Shown in pieces: positions 1 to 7,309 of a stretch of DNA of 8,050 bases. The notes beneath the pieces were generated by a model. The model was given only the letters and a program-made list of their open reading frames with translations, did not search any database and was not told the DNA's origin. The translations under genes and the position numbers were made by a program. Source of the stretch: SZAS-79 sp038329645 (lineage in GTDB: Bacteria > Pseudomonadota > Gammaproteobacteria > Burkholderiales > SG8-39); the NCBI GenBank assembly GCA_038329645.1, contig JBBQNG010000195.1, positions 1-8,050 of the forward strand, in the 5' to 3' direction. Position 1 is the first letter of the stretch. Every line of letters begins with the position of its first letter.

Positions 1-370
1 GCCCTTATTCAGCACGTCCGGTCGCGTCCCATTGCGCAAGGAGACGGTGGCCGTTCTTGTGAAAGAGATCGAAAAGGCTATGAAGTCTGCGGAAGAGCTT
101 GAGCGAGGACCGTTTTCGATGCGAGATTTGCGACGGACGGCTGAGACGCACATGGCCGCGCTCGGAATTTCGAGCGACCTACGAGCACAGATTCAGTCGC
201 ACGGCCTGGGCGGCATCCAAGCACGCCACTATGACCGCCACGACTACATGCCCGAGAAACGCGCCGCACTCGCACAATGGGTGCAGCGTCTCAAGGGGAT
301 GGTCGCGATCGCTCCAACCAAACGCAAGGCCAAAACCGCCCGACCGCGGGAGGAGCGCGGAACAGCTTGA
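1..370 (+). CDS. Tyrosine recombinase/integrase, P4-type, C-terminal part (5' end outside window)
   Basis: The reading frame is open from the left edge (first full codon at base 2) to a TGA at 368-370, giving 122 residues, so this is the C-terminal end of a longer integrase cut by the window. It shows the catalytic-domain signature of P4-like tyrosine recombinases: a DLRRT box whose first arginine (codon 131-133) is the catalytic Arg of the HxxR motif, a downstream catalytic His (codon 200-202, in QSHGLGG), and the nucleophilic Tyr (codon 230-232) in HYDRHDY, followed by the usual EKRAAL..W helix. The His of HxxR is replaced by Arg (MRDLRR). The enzyme would cut and rejoin att-site DNA through a 3'-phosphotyrosyl intermediate to insert or excise the island. 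A basic tail of about 20 residues follows the conserved domain. It converges on the neighbouring operon and ends 117 bp from it. No att core or tRNA gene is visible here. The family call is secure; intactness of the N-terminal half cannot be judged. Confidence 0.9.
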   Translation, partial: PLFSTSGRVPLRKETVAVLVKEIEKAMKSAEELERGPFSMRDLRRTAETHMAALGISSDLRAQIQSHGLGGIQARHYDRHDYMPEKRAALAQWVQRLKGMVAIAPTKRKAKTARPREERGTA

Positions 371-487
371 CCCGAACGCGTCGTAGAAGAGCTTTCACAA
401 GCGAAAGAGAGATGGCCTTCGAGGTCACCAATTCGGCGCCCCCGCATTTCTAGACGGTGCGCTGAGCATCGATGCCATCCCTCTGCC
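371..487. other. Convergent intergenic junction between integrase and helicase gene
   Basis: This is the only gene-free stretch in the window. It separates the 3' end of the integrase from the 3' end of the helicase gene on the opposite strand, so a bidirectional terminator would be expected. The only hairpin I can see is CTTTC (392-396) pairing with GAAAG (403-407) around a 6-nt loop, without a U-tract on either strand. That is too weak to call a terminator. No promoter, repeat, tRNA or att-like motif was recognised. Confidence 0.6.
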
Positions 488-3112
488 TCAGGCCGCCAGT
501 TTGGGCGACTTGCCGGTATCCACGGTACTGGCGGCAACCGCGCGCCGCGCCGGCGGGCGAAAGTCGATATCGACCTGCCCGATCGCGCGCTGCGCTTCCG
601 CACCCAGCGACGCCAGCTTGTCGGCGGGAACGATCTCGCCGAACAGTTGCGCGCGCAATACCTTCGCGCGCTCCGCGACCACCTTCGTACGCAGGTCGTC
701 GTAAGTGCCTTCGACGGCGACAGTGTGAACGTCGAGGGTGGTCGGCCTCTCCCCGGCGGTGAGGGCGGCATCGCACGCGACCATCCAGTCGCTTTCCTGC
801 CGGTCGACGCGGCCGATCTGCTGCTCGATGCGGCCCGGGTTCCAGTCCAGGTGGAACAGCACGACATTTCGGCAGGCGCGGTGCAGGTTCAATCCTTCGC
901 TCATCACATCCGACTGGCCAATCAGCACGCGCGGGTTGAGATCGGGATTGTTGAATGTGCCCTGGCGCGCACGCCTCGTGGCGGGCTTGGTGTCGCCGAT
1001 CAGGAGTTGCGCGAACGGGCTCATGCGAAAGACGACGACTCCGTTGGCGTCCCTCTGCAGTTCCGTTTCGAGCTGTTCGACAATCTTCGCCCACCGCATC
1101 GCGACCGCGATGCCGGGGTCCTCCAGCGCCTCGTCGGGCGGGTCGGGATCGCGCACGCTGCATAGCAGGCTGGTGGCCTGCCGCAGCACGGTCGCCTTGC
1201 CGCCCGCATCGCCGACAGCCCAGAGCTGATTGTGGACACACAACTGCTGCACGAGCCACGTCGTTAGCGTCTCTTCGATGCCCGGCGCCAATGGATCGTG
1301 CCGGCAATGCGCGAGAACGGCTTCCCTGCACAGGTCGTGCAGGTGGCTGCGGTCGCGCTTGTAGGCCGCGGCCAGATCCGCGGCATGCCCTGCGAATCCA
1401 AGGCGTTTTTCCGCGTCGAAGCCGAATTCCGGATCTGCCAACCAGCGCCGAAGGTCCGCGTCGTCGGGGCCGACACCTCGCGGAAGCGGAAGCGCCTGTC
1501 CTTTCCTCATGTGACGCAGATAGTGGCGAATGTTCAGGGCGCGCTCAAGTGCCCTCAGCGACTCGATGAATTCTCCGAAGACAAGCACCTTGCCGTTCTC
1601 CGCCAGTTCCTCGACGAGCCGGATGGCGTGCTGCACGCGCGGGTGCCACTGCAACGACCATCGCTTCTCGGCGGCGAGATCGGCATAGTCCCGATCGAGA
1701 TTGCGGATGCGTTCCAGCCAATATGCGACTCGCATTCCCTTTGCCCCCACGGAGCCGGCATTCGACGCCGCGGCCTCCGGACTCTCCGGCAAGATCGGCA
1801 GCGCCTGCGAAAAGCGCGAGCCCGTCGTCTTGACCTCGAATGCTGCATCGCCTCCGCGCGCTGCGGCGGAAAGCACTTCCGTCAGGGCGAGGTACGCCCG
1901 ATCCCGGCCGGACATGTCGGCGAGCGGCTTCACGTGGGGTATCAGCCGCCGATGCGGGTGCGCCGCCTGAGCGGCTGCCGTAGCCTCCGCGAAGCGCCGA
2001 ACCGTGGGGTCGTCGCGCCACAAGCGTCGCGTGACCAGCGGCTTCAGGTTCTCACCAAAGGCGGAGGCAGCAAGGCGCAGAGCCGACAGCTCAGTGTCCG
2101 AACCGACGCGCAACCCCTTAGTCGCCTTTTGAAACGCCGTCACCACGTCTCGGAGGCCGCGCACGCGCCCGTCATCGAGCCCGATGCGCTTGAAGATCGC
2201 GACCCACTGGTCGGCGTCCATCTCCATCGGGGTCGCGGTGAGGGCGAGGCGCTTCGCCGCGCGCGTACGCTTGGCCCCGTGGCGAAGCAGGATGTGATTC
2301 AGCAGTCGCGACAACCTGCTCATGCGGGTCGTCTCCGCAGCTTTCTCTTTCTTCGTCGCGTCGTCTCCGGCGCGGCTCTTGTGCGCTTCGTCGATGATGA
2401 TTAGGTCGAACTGTCCCACGAGCTGGCCGACGAGGTCTTCGAACAGCTCGCGATTGGCACCGTCCGAGAACGCGCCGGGTGATGGCTTTCCAAGCTGCCC
2501 GGTGCGCACGCTCTTCAGCGACGAAGCACTTCCATGCTTCACGAGCCACTCCACGGCGTCGCGCTGGAATTCGCTGATGATCAGCTTGCCGGCTCCTCTC
2601 ACCTTGCGGCCGTCGACGAGCTCCTTCTTTAGCATGAAGGGCAGCGCCCAGAGCTCCGGCCGTCTCACCGTCTCAGTCCTTGGCAGGCCGAAGGTGTGCG
2701 AGATGAACGTGATGGGCGTGTGCCTCGACACCGGGAACCCCTCGCCGGTCGTGAACAGGTCTCGAAACGTTCGCAGCAGGCGGTTGCCGGGGCGCCAGGT
2801 CTTCAGCCATGGCACGCCGAGGTCGCCGGCCTGCCGTACGAACCCCGCAAGTTCCTCGTCCCGCCACTGGAAGGCGAGCCCCGGCGGGATCACGATCGCG
2901 ACCTGGCCACCGCAGCGGGCGACGCAAGCCGCCAACGCGATCGCCAGTCGCGTCTTGCCGAGTCCGACTTCGTCTGCGATCAGTACGCCCGGTTGGGCGG
3001 CGAGACTGCCGCGCAGCCACTGCAGTGAAGCGTCCTGTCCCGCGCGCCACAGGTCCGGCAGGTTCTCCAGTTCTTCAAGGCGGGCGAATACCTGATCCCA
3101 ATCCACGGTCAC
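488..3112 (-). CDS. SNF2/RapA-like superfamily 2 helicase (DEAH box), 874 aa
   Basis: This is probably an ATP-driven DNA translocase or helicase. Seen in order: Walker A DEVGLGKT at residues 47-54; motif Ia-like VAIVIPPGLAFQW; motif II IIIDEAH with DEAH at 241-244; motif III TATP at 292-295; a motif IV-like VFGEF around 511-515; motif V SEGLNLH around 738-744; and motif VI QIGRVDR around 765-771. The DEVGLGKT and RIEQQIGRVDR forms resemble RapA-like and SNF2-family proteins. About 220 residues separate motifs IV and V, suggesting an inserted subdomain in the second RecA lobe; another long spacer lies between motifs Ia and II. The GTG at 3112 is chosen as start because it overlaps the upstream stop as GTGA, the usual coupling geometry; the frame stays open to 3589 only inside the upstream gene. 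No nuclease or methylase domain was noticed. It is the last gene of the operon. The helicase call is firm; the substrate is unknown, and restriction-like defence is inferred from context. Confidence 0.88.
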   Translation of the reverse strand: MTVDWDQVFARLEELENLPDLWRAGQDASLQWLRGSLAAQPGVLIADEVGLGKTRLAIALAACVARCGGQVAIVIPPGLAFQWRDEELAGFVRQAGDLGVPWLKTWRPGNRLLRTFRDLFTTGEGFPVSRHTPITFISHTFGLPRTETVRRPELWALPFMLKKELVDGRKVRGAGKLIISEFQRDAVEWLVKHGSASSLKSVRTGQLGKPSPGAFSDGANRELFEDLVGQLVGQFDLIIIDEAHKSRAGDDATKKEKAAETTRMSRLSRLLNHILLRHGAKRTRAAKRLALTATPMEMDADQWVAIFKRIGLDDGRVRGLRDVVTAFQKATKGLRVGSDTELSALRLAASAFGENLKPLVTRRLWRDDPTVRRFAEATAAAQAAHPHRRLIPHVKPLADMSGRDRAYLALTEVLSAAARGGDAAFEVKTTGSRFSQALPILPESPEAAASNAGSVGAKGMRVAYWLERIRNLDRDYADLAAEKRWSLQWHPRVQHAIRLVEELAENGKVLVFGEFIESLRALERALNIRHYLRHMRKGQALPLPRGVGPDDADLRRWLADPEFGFDAEKRLGFAGHAADLAAAYKRDRSHLHDLCREAVLAHCRHDPLAPGIEETLTTWLVQQLCVHNQLWAVGDAGGKATVLRQATSLLCSVRDPDPPDEALEDPGIAVAMRWAKIVEQLETELQRDANGVVVFRMSPFAQLLIGDTKPATRRARQGTFNNPDLNPRVLIGQSDVMSEGLNLHRACRNVVLFHLDWNPGRIEQQIGRVDRQESDWMVACDAALTAGERPTTLDVHTVAVEGTYDDLRTKVVAERAKVLRAQLFGEIVPADKLASLGAEAQRAIGQVDIDFRPPARRAVAASTVDTGKSPKLAA

Positions 3113-5067
3113 GTTCCCGAAGGTCTGCACCAGCCGGTGCGCAACTGATCCACGACGGCGACATACTGCGCCTGCAGCGCGAGTTCCCTGGCGAGCCACG
3201 CAGGCGAGAAGCCGGGCTCGAGCAGAGCGTCGAACAGGTCGACTCCGAGCTCTTGCACGCTTTGCCGGTCTGCGTCGGTGGACTGTTCGAGCAGCAGCAC
3301 GCGCAGCTGGCTGAGCCAATAGGGGAACTCTTCGCGCGTAACCGTTTCGTTGCGGGTCGCGATCGCCTCGATCATGGCGGCGAGAGAGCGCAGCGGATAA
3401 GGCGATGGATTGTGCTTGGCGAGCGCCTTCGCGCCACCGCCACTGATCGTTTCCTCCTCGTCCTCTTCGACGAAGTGGGGTGGCGGCGCGGGGAAGGCCA
3501 GAAGAGCTTTCAGCACGCTGCTGAAGGGCACCTGCGGGACGGGACGCCTGCAGAACAGGCCATCCGCCGAGAACACCGGCACTTCCCATTCATGTTGCGC
3601 GCCGGCTTCGGGGGTTGTGTCCCTCACTCGAAGCACGACCGGCGCGACATCCGAAGACCATGACACGCTGGAAGCATGCGCCGCGATGGCCATCCAATCG
3701 CCATCTTGGCAACGGATCCACAGCGTCCGTGCAGGAACGCCGCTGCGCTCCAGCAGCAGCCTGCCGGAACCGGTCGCGTCCTCGTGCACGTGCCGCGCCA
3801 GAAGCAGCGGCGGCGGGTCCGTCGGCGTGAACAGGGCCTCACCATCACCGGCTAGCGTCACGACATCCGCGTCGGTCGCGAGCTCGCCGCGGGCAAGCCG
3901 CTTCCAAACGTCGTCGATCTTGTCGCCGTCCATGAGCACAACACCCGCCTCGACGTTGCCGCACGCACCGCCTCCGGAGGCGGCGGCGCGGCGGCCGCCC
4001 AGGCGCGCCGCCGTCATGTAGCCCATGTGCGAGAGGTTGCCGGAGCCGATGTAGAGAAAACCCACCTTGGCGCTATCCGATCGTACGGGGCCGAGACCCG
4101 CGACGTACTTCGCATGCAGGAAGCCGCGACCCGTCGTCTCGTGTTTTGCCAAGGGATCGCGAGGCCGGCACAGATCCCACCTGCCGATGCGGCCGTCCTT
4201 TACCTTGCGCTCATCGATCCAGTTCGCGAGCTGACCGGCCTGCGACGTATTGAAAACGAGATAGCGGGTGCCCGGACGGCCGAGGGTTTCAAGCTCGCGA
4301 AGCACCAGGGGTTGCGACGAATTGCCGGCGAGCGCCTGCTCGAAGAATCCCGAGCCGGCGACGAGCGTCTTGATTCCATCGTGAGGAAAACGCTCGCGAA
4401 CCTGACTTGCCAGAGAGTTGTCAAGGCTATGCACGAATTGCGCGGCTGGCGGATCAGCCAAGCGCCTTGTGGCCTTGCGCAACCGGGTGCGCCATTCATC
4501 GAGCCACTTCACCGCGAGCGGCTGCGTTCCCAGCTTCCCCAGATGGTCGCCGTAGAGCCGGTCGAGCATCCGTTGGAAGAAGTCGAGCGCCGAAGCCACG
4601 TCGACCAAGCCCTGCGCGCCCTCTGCATCACCGACGGCCCATCCGGTCTTCCAAAAGAAGTCGATCTGTTCTTGGCGCGCCCAGGTCGCTTCGGTCCAGT
4701 TTCCCGTGGAGATGATCAACCGCCAGCGCACGGTCGCTGCACAACGCGAGGCTCCGAACCCGAGCAAGGCGACTTTCGCATGCAGCAGGGTCGTGCGCTT
4801 CCTCCAGTCCGTGGCGACGCACGGCGCCAATTGCAGCAGGCCGGGAACGGCCGTCGGCGGAATGCGCGGCGCGGAGGCGTCAAGCAGCAAAAGGCTGCGA
4901 ACGAGTCCAGAGGCCTGTCGTTCTACCGGCGTTTCGCATGTGAAGGCAGCCAGCGCACGCTGGAGCACGGGCACGTCCGCGCTCAGCCCGCACAACAGGG
5001 CACGCGTGCCATGCTGGCCCGGCGGCGGCGCGAAAAGCGCCTCCAGGTCGTTGCGCTCAGGGGGCAT
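3109..5067 (-). CDS. Phospholipase D superfamily protein, Tdp1-like (two HxK...N motifs), 652 aa
   Basis: This is a putative phosphodiesterase or nuclease acting on DNA. Two active-site halves are visible in one chain. The first is LLHAKV with His96 and Lys98, then ISTGNWTEATW with Asn123. The second is FLHAKY with His318 and Lys320, then YIGSGNLSHMGY with Asn344. Classical PLD enzymes carry HxKxxxxD; Asn in place of Asp, set about 26 residues downstream, is the HKN pattern of tyrosyl-DNA phosphodiesterase Tdp1. Two further matches to Tdp1 are a Trp/Gln pattern after the first Asn (TWARQEQ) and a GNVEAGVVL strand with Glu373 after the second, comparable to the Tdp1 YELGV strand. An Ala/Gly-rich loop (residues 357-370) interrupts the second half. 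The C-terminal 275 or so residues have no recognised domain. Start: ATG at 5067, overlapping the upstream stop by 11 nt; an in-frame ATG 32 codons further up is less likely. The 3' end overlaps the helicase start by 4 nt, implying coupled synthesis of the two proteins. Confidence 0.85.
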   Translation of the reverse strand: MPPERNDLEALFAPPPGQHGTRALLCGLSADVPVLQRALAAFTCETPVERQASGLVRSLLLLDASAPRIPPTAVPGLLQLAPCVATDWRKRTTLLHAKVALLGFGASRCAATVRWRLIISTGNWTEATWARQEQIDFFWKTGWAVGDAEGAQGLVDVASALDFFQRMLDRLYGDHLGKLGTQPLAVKWLDEWRTRLRKATRRLADPPAAQFVHSLDNSLASQVRERFPHDGIKTLVAGSGFFEQALAGNSSQPLVLRELETLGRPGTRYLVFNTSQAGQLANWIDERKVKDGRIGRWDLCRPRDPLAKHETTGRGFLHAKYVAGLGPVRSDSAKVGFLYIGSGNLSHMGYMTAARLGGRRAAASGGGACGNVEAGVVLMDGDKIDDVWKRLARGELATDADVVTLAGDGEALFTPTDPPPLLLARHVHEDATGSGRLLLERSGVPARTLWIRCQDGDWMAIAAHASSVSWSSDVAPVVLRVRDTTPEAGAQHEWEVPVFSADGLFCRRPVPQVPFSSVLKALLAFPAPPPHFVEEDEEETISGGGAKALAKHNPSPYPLRSLAAMIEAIATRNETVTREEFPYWLSQLRVLLLEQSTDADRQSVQELGVDLFDALLEPGFSPAWLARELALQAQYVAVVDQLRTGWCRPSGT

Positions 5068-6265
5068 CTTCGAAGCGTTCCCCGACTTCCTCGAGAAGCC
5101 GTCGCAGGCGGATGATCGGCCGCGGTACCGGCAGTTGCGATCCCGCCTCAGGCTCAGGGACACCGGACGGGTCGTCGGCGATGAGTTCGCGCGTATAACG
5201 AATGCCTTGGTCGATGCGATCGCCGATTACGGAAAAGATCATCGGAACTCTGGCGCACAGGGCCAGGATGCGCGTCGCTGGCGTGGCGCTTGCGCCTTGC
5301 TCCGCGCAGAATGTCGCCGCTTCCGCAGGTGCGTCTTCGGCGAGCAACTCGCGCAGCACGGAAACTTCGCGTTCGAGCACCGCTAGAGATTCGCGCACGT
5401 CGGCGCGAGCAGCCACGGCGGCCCCGGTGAGTGGGCCACCGTGGATCGCATCGCTGACCTCCTGCGCCGCGACAAGACTCGCGGCTCGGAGGTCCTCGAA
5501 GGCGAAGCAGGTCGCCAGCCGCCTGCGCATGACGGCGTCCGGCAGGCGGGCGAGAAACGAGCGGCGACCTTCGGCGCCGGCGAGCCGTTCCACCGGGAAG
5601 CGGTGCAGAAGTCCCCCGATGGCGCGGCGGCCTTCGTCTGCGAGCACCTGCTTGTGCACGAGCATCTTCTCCGCCTGCGTGGCGAATTCGGGCAGAAGAG
5701 TCCTCTTCAGCGTCTCTGACACGCGCTGGATTTCCTCCGTCCCCGCCTTCAGCCACCCGGCGAGCCGCGCTCGCGCCTCGTCGTCGGCCATCGCGCTCTC
5801 AGCAAGCTCCGAGCCCTGCTGGGTAAGGCTCAGCGCGTTGAACCGCGCTTCCTCATGGCAGAAACCCAGCCCGGGCAGGGCGCGGGTCGTGGCGCGTCGG
5901 AAAGGCACAGTGACATAGGCGCCGCCACGAGATGCCGCGTCGAAAGTCAACGCGGCAACGTCGACGAACTTGCGCTTGCCTTGTACTCGGTCGTCCTCGA
6001 CGCGGCGTCCCTTCGAGCCCCGTACGATGATCCAGCCTGCCAGGGCTTCGAGGCCTTCGGCAATCCGGGCCGCGCTCGCCTTCCCATCGAGCTCCTGGGC
6101 GAGGCGCAGGCCCATGCAGGCCCAGCTCAGTTGCCGTACGAAAAAGGCACCTCCCAGGCCCGGAACGGCCCACTCGTTGAAGCGCAGGATGGCCGGGCGC
6201 AACCCGAAATCGAGCCGCAACCGCGATGCGTTCGATTCGGAAGGCTCGATGGCGCCCCAGGTCAT
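5057..6265 (-). CDS. Unrecognised 402-aa operon protein, possible winged-helix segment
   Basis: I do not recognise this family. The start is well defined: ATG at 6265 overlaps the stop of the WYL gene as ATGA, and the end overlaps the PLD gene by 11 nt, so it is a fixed member of the operon. The chain looks soluble, with no signal peptide or clear membrane segment, and appears mostly helical. An N-terminal region of about 170 residues ends in LSLTQQGSELAES, which resembles the wing and last helix of winged-helix DNA-binding domains such as those in MarR-like proteins. The C-terminal half contains long charged helices, including a Leu/Glu-rich one (SLAVLEREVSVLRELLAED) that could form a coiled coil. 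The five Cys residues are scattered with no CxxC pair, so a DUF1998/DrmB-type zinc site is not supported. A role as DNA-binding adaptor, specificity subunit or helicase partner is inferred from position and the wHTH-like segment only. Confidence 0.8.
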   Translation of the reverse strand: MTWGAIEPSESNASRLRLDFGLRPAILRFNEWAVPGLGGAFFVRQLSWACMGLRLAQELDGKASAARIAEGLEALAGWIIVRGSKGRRVEDDRVQGKRKFVDVAALTFDAASRGGAYVTVPFRRATTRALPGLGFCHEEARFNALSLTQQGSELAESAMADDEARARLAGWLKAGTEEIQRVSETLKRTLLPEFATQAEKMLVHKQVLADEGRRAIGGLLHRFPVERLAGAEGRRSFLARLPDAVMRRRLATCFAFEDLRAASLVAAQEVSDAIHGGPLTGAAVAARADVRESLAVLEREVSVLRELLAEDAPAEAATFCAEQGASATPATRILALCARVPMIFSVIGDRIDQGIRYTRELIADDPSGVPEPEAGSQLPVPRPIIRLRRLLEEVGERFEDAP

Positions 6266-7308
6266 GCGCCGCCCAAGCCAGTGCCCGAGGGTGAGGTCCG
6301 TTGCGCCACCTTCTTAGTGACGCGTCGCTGACTCACCGGTGCTGCCGGATCCATCCTTCGGCCGTTGACCTTGACAGCGCTGACCGACCTGCCGAACGCC
6401 CGAATCCAGCGCCACAACCACTCTGACTCGATCACCGGCGCGGCAATTCGATAGCGGTCGCCCAGATCTTCGACCTGCTGATCGACCGACAGGCGAGCCT
6501 CCAGTAAGTGCCGTCCGGCTTCCTTCTCGATGTCGAAGCCTATGGTGATTCGCACGCCAGCTCCGAGCCCGAACTGGCCGTCGTCGTCGAATGCCTTTAG
6601 ATCGAAATCCGGTCTCTTGAACTTCAGGGTCGAAGCCTTCGCCGAATGAATTCGGTGCAGGGCAAGGTTGCGTTCGGCATCAAAGTTCCGGTAGCGCACC
6701 ACGAGGTAAAGGCTCGGCCCCTGCTGGGCGAGCCCGAGCGGCATCACATCAGCGGAGGAGCGCCGTCCCGCGGCGTTCTCGTAGTCGACGTGCAACCAGC
6801 GGTTGCTGAACAAGGCGTTGCCCACCTCCTCCAGAATGCCGTCACGGATTGGCGGTGGCAGTAGCGGCTGTGTGGTGCTCACGATCCGCACCTTGTCCAG
6901 CCACTGCCGTTCAAGTTGGACATTCCGGTCCGGTCCGAGACTTCGCCTGGCCTGCGCGAAGAAGCCGCCCATCGACTTGAGCACGGTGGAGGGCAGCAGA
7001 TTCTGCAGATGCTTCTCCGCCAGCGTCAAAAGAAGCGCCTCCTTCTCAGTCATGCCAGGCAGCGAAAGGCCTTTCGCCTGCTCCTTCCACCGATAGCCGT
7101 GGGGCTTGCTTCTGTCGTCGCACTCGATGTCGAACTGCTCGCTGAGCATCTTGAGTTGTCGCTGGATGGTGCGCAGGTTGCGAGCGATTCCGGCTGCCAA
7201 CAGCTGGGCATGCAGATCGAGCGCCGAGACTTTGCGATCACGCGGAATCCGGCGCAGCAACTCGATCGCGAGCCGCACCGTTTCGAGATTGTCTGGTCGG
7301 CGCGGCAT
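6262..7308 (-). CDS. wHTH-WYL domain transcriptional regulator, 348 aa
   Basis: This is a likely DNA-binding regulator of its own operon. The N-terminal 75 or so residues form a winged helix-turn-helix (ALDLHAQLLAAGIARNLRTIQRQL, followed by a wing ending GYRW). A helical linker leads to a WYL domain around residues 165-230 with the pattern VMPLGLAQQGPSLYLVVRY, where SLYL (199-202) stands in place of the eponymous Trp-Tyr-Leu, then ALHRI. A WCX-like C-terminal part includes ESEWLWRWIRAFG, followed by a basic tail. WYL proteins such as BrxR and CapW are established repressors or sensors of bacterial defence loci and are thought to bind nucleic-acid ligands. Start: ATG at 7308, one base after the TGA of the upstream gene, giving the usual N-terminus for this family; in-frame sequence further upstream lies inside the upstream gene. 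The 3' end overlaps the next gene by 4 nt. Being second in the operon rather than first or divergent is somewhat unusual. The ligand and operator are not visible. Confidence 0.92.
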   Translation of the reverse strand: MPRRPDNLETVRLAIELLRRIPRDRKVSALDLHAQLLAAGIARNLRTIQRQLKMLSEQFDIECDDRSKPHGYRWKEQAKGLSLPGMTEKEALLLTLAEKHLQNLLPSTVLKSMGGFFAQARRSLGPDRNVQLERQWLDKVRIVSTTQPLLPPPIRDGILEEVGNALFSNRWLHVDYENAAGRRSSADVMPLGLAQQGPSLYLVVRYRNFDAERNLALHRIHSAKASTLKFKRPDFDLKAFDDDGQFGLGAGVRITIGFDIEKEAGRHLLEARLSVDQQVEDLGDRYRIAAPVIESEWLWRWIRAFGRSVSAVKVNGRRMDPAAPVSQRRVTKKVAQRTSPSGTGLGGA

Positions 7309-7309
7309 G

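Noticed and set aside
391..408. Small hairpin CTTTC/GAAAG in the convergent junction as a terminator
   Set aside because: A five-pair, AT-containing stem with no U-tract on either strand is within chance expectation.
1298..2404. 368-codon open frame on the + strand opposite the helicase gene
   Set aside because: It lies wholly antisense to a gene with clear helicase motifs, has no recognisable domain, and long antisense frames are expected in GC-rich coding DNA.
3113..3589. N-terminal extension of the helicase frame up to 3589
   Set aside because: The extension lies entirely inside the PLD coding region, is Arg/Ala-rich shadow sequence, and the GTGA overlap gives a natural start at 3112.
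3972..4016. Very GC-rich, partly palindromic stretch that could be a structural or regulatory element
   Set aside because: It is in frame inside the PLD gene, where it encodes an Ala/Gly/Arg-rich loop between the second HKN half and the Glu373 strand; composition explains it.
4027..5115. 362-codon open frame on the + strand opposite the PLD gene
   Set aside because: Antisense to both HxK...N motifs of the PLD gene; Arg-rich composition without domains, so a codon-bias shadow.
5068..5163. 32-codon upstream extension of the PLD protein
   Set aside because: It would overlap the 402-aa gene by over 100 nt and has no domain-like sequence; the ATG at 5067 with an 11-nt overlap fits the operon spacing better.
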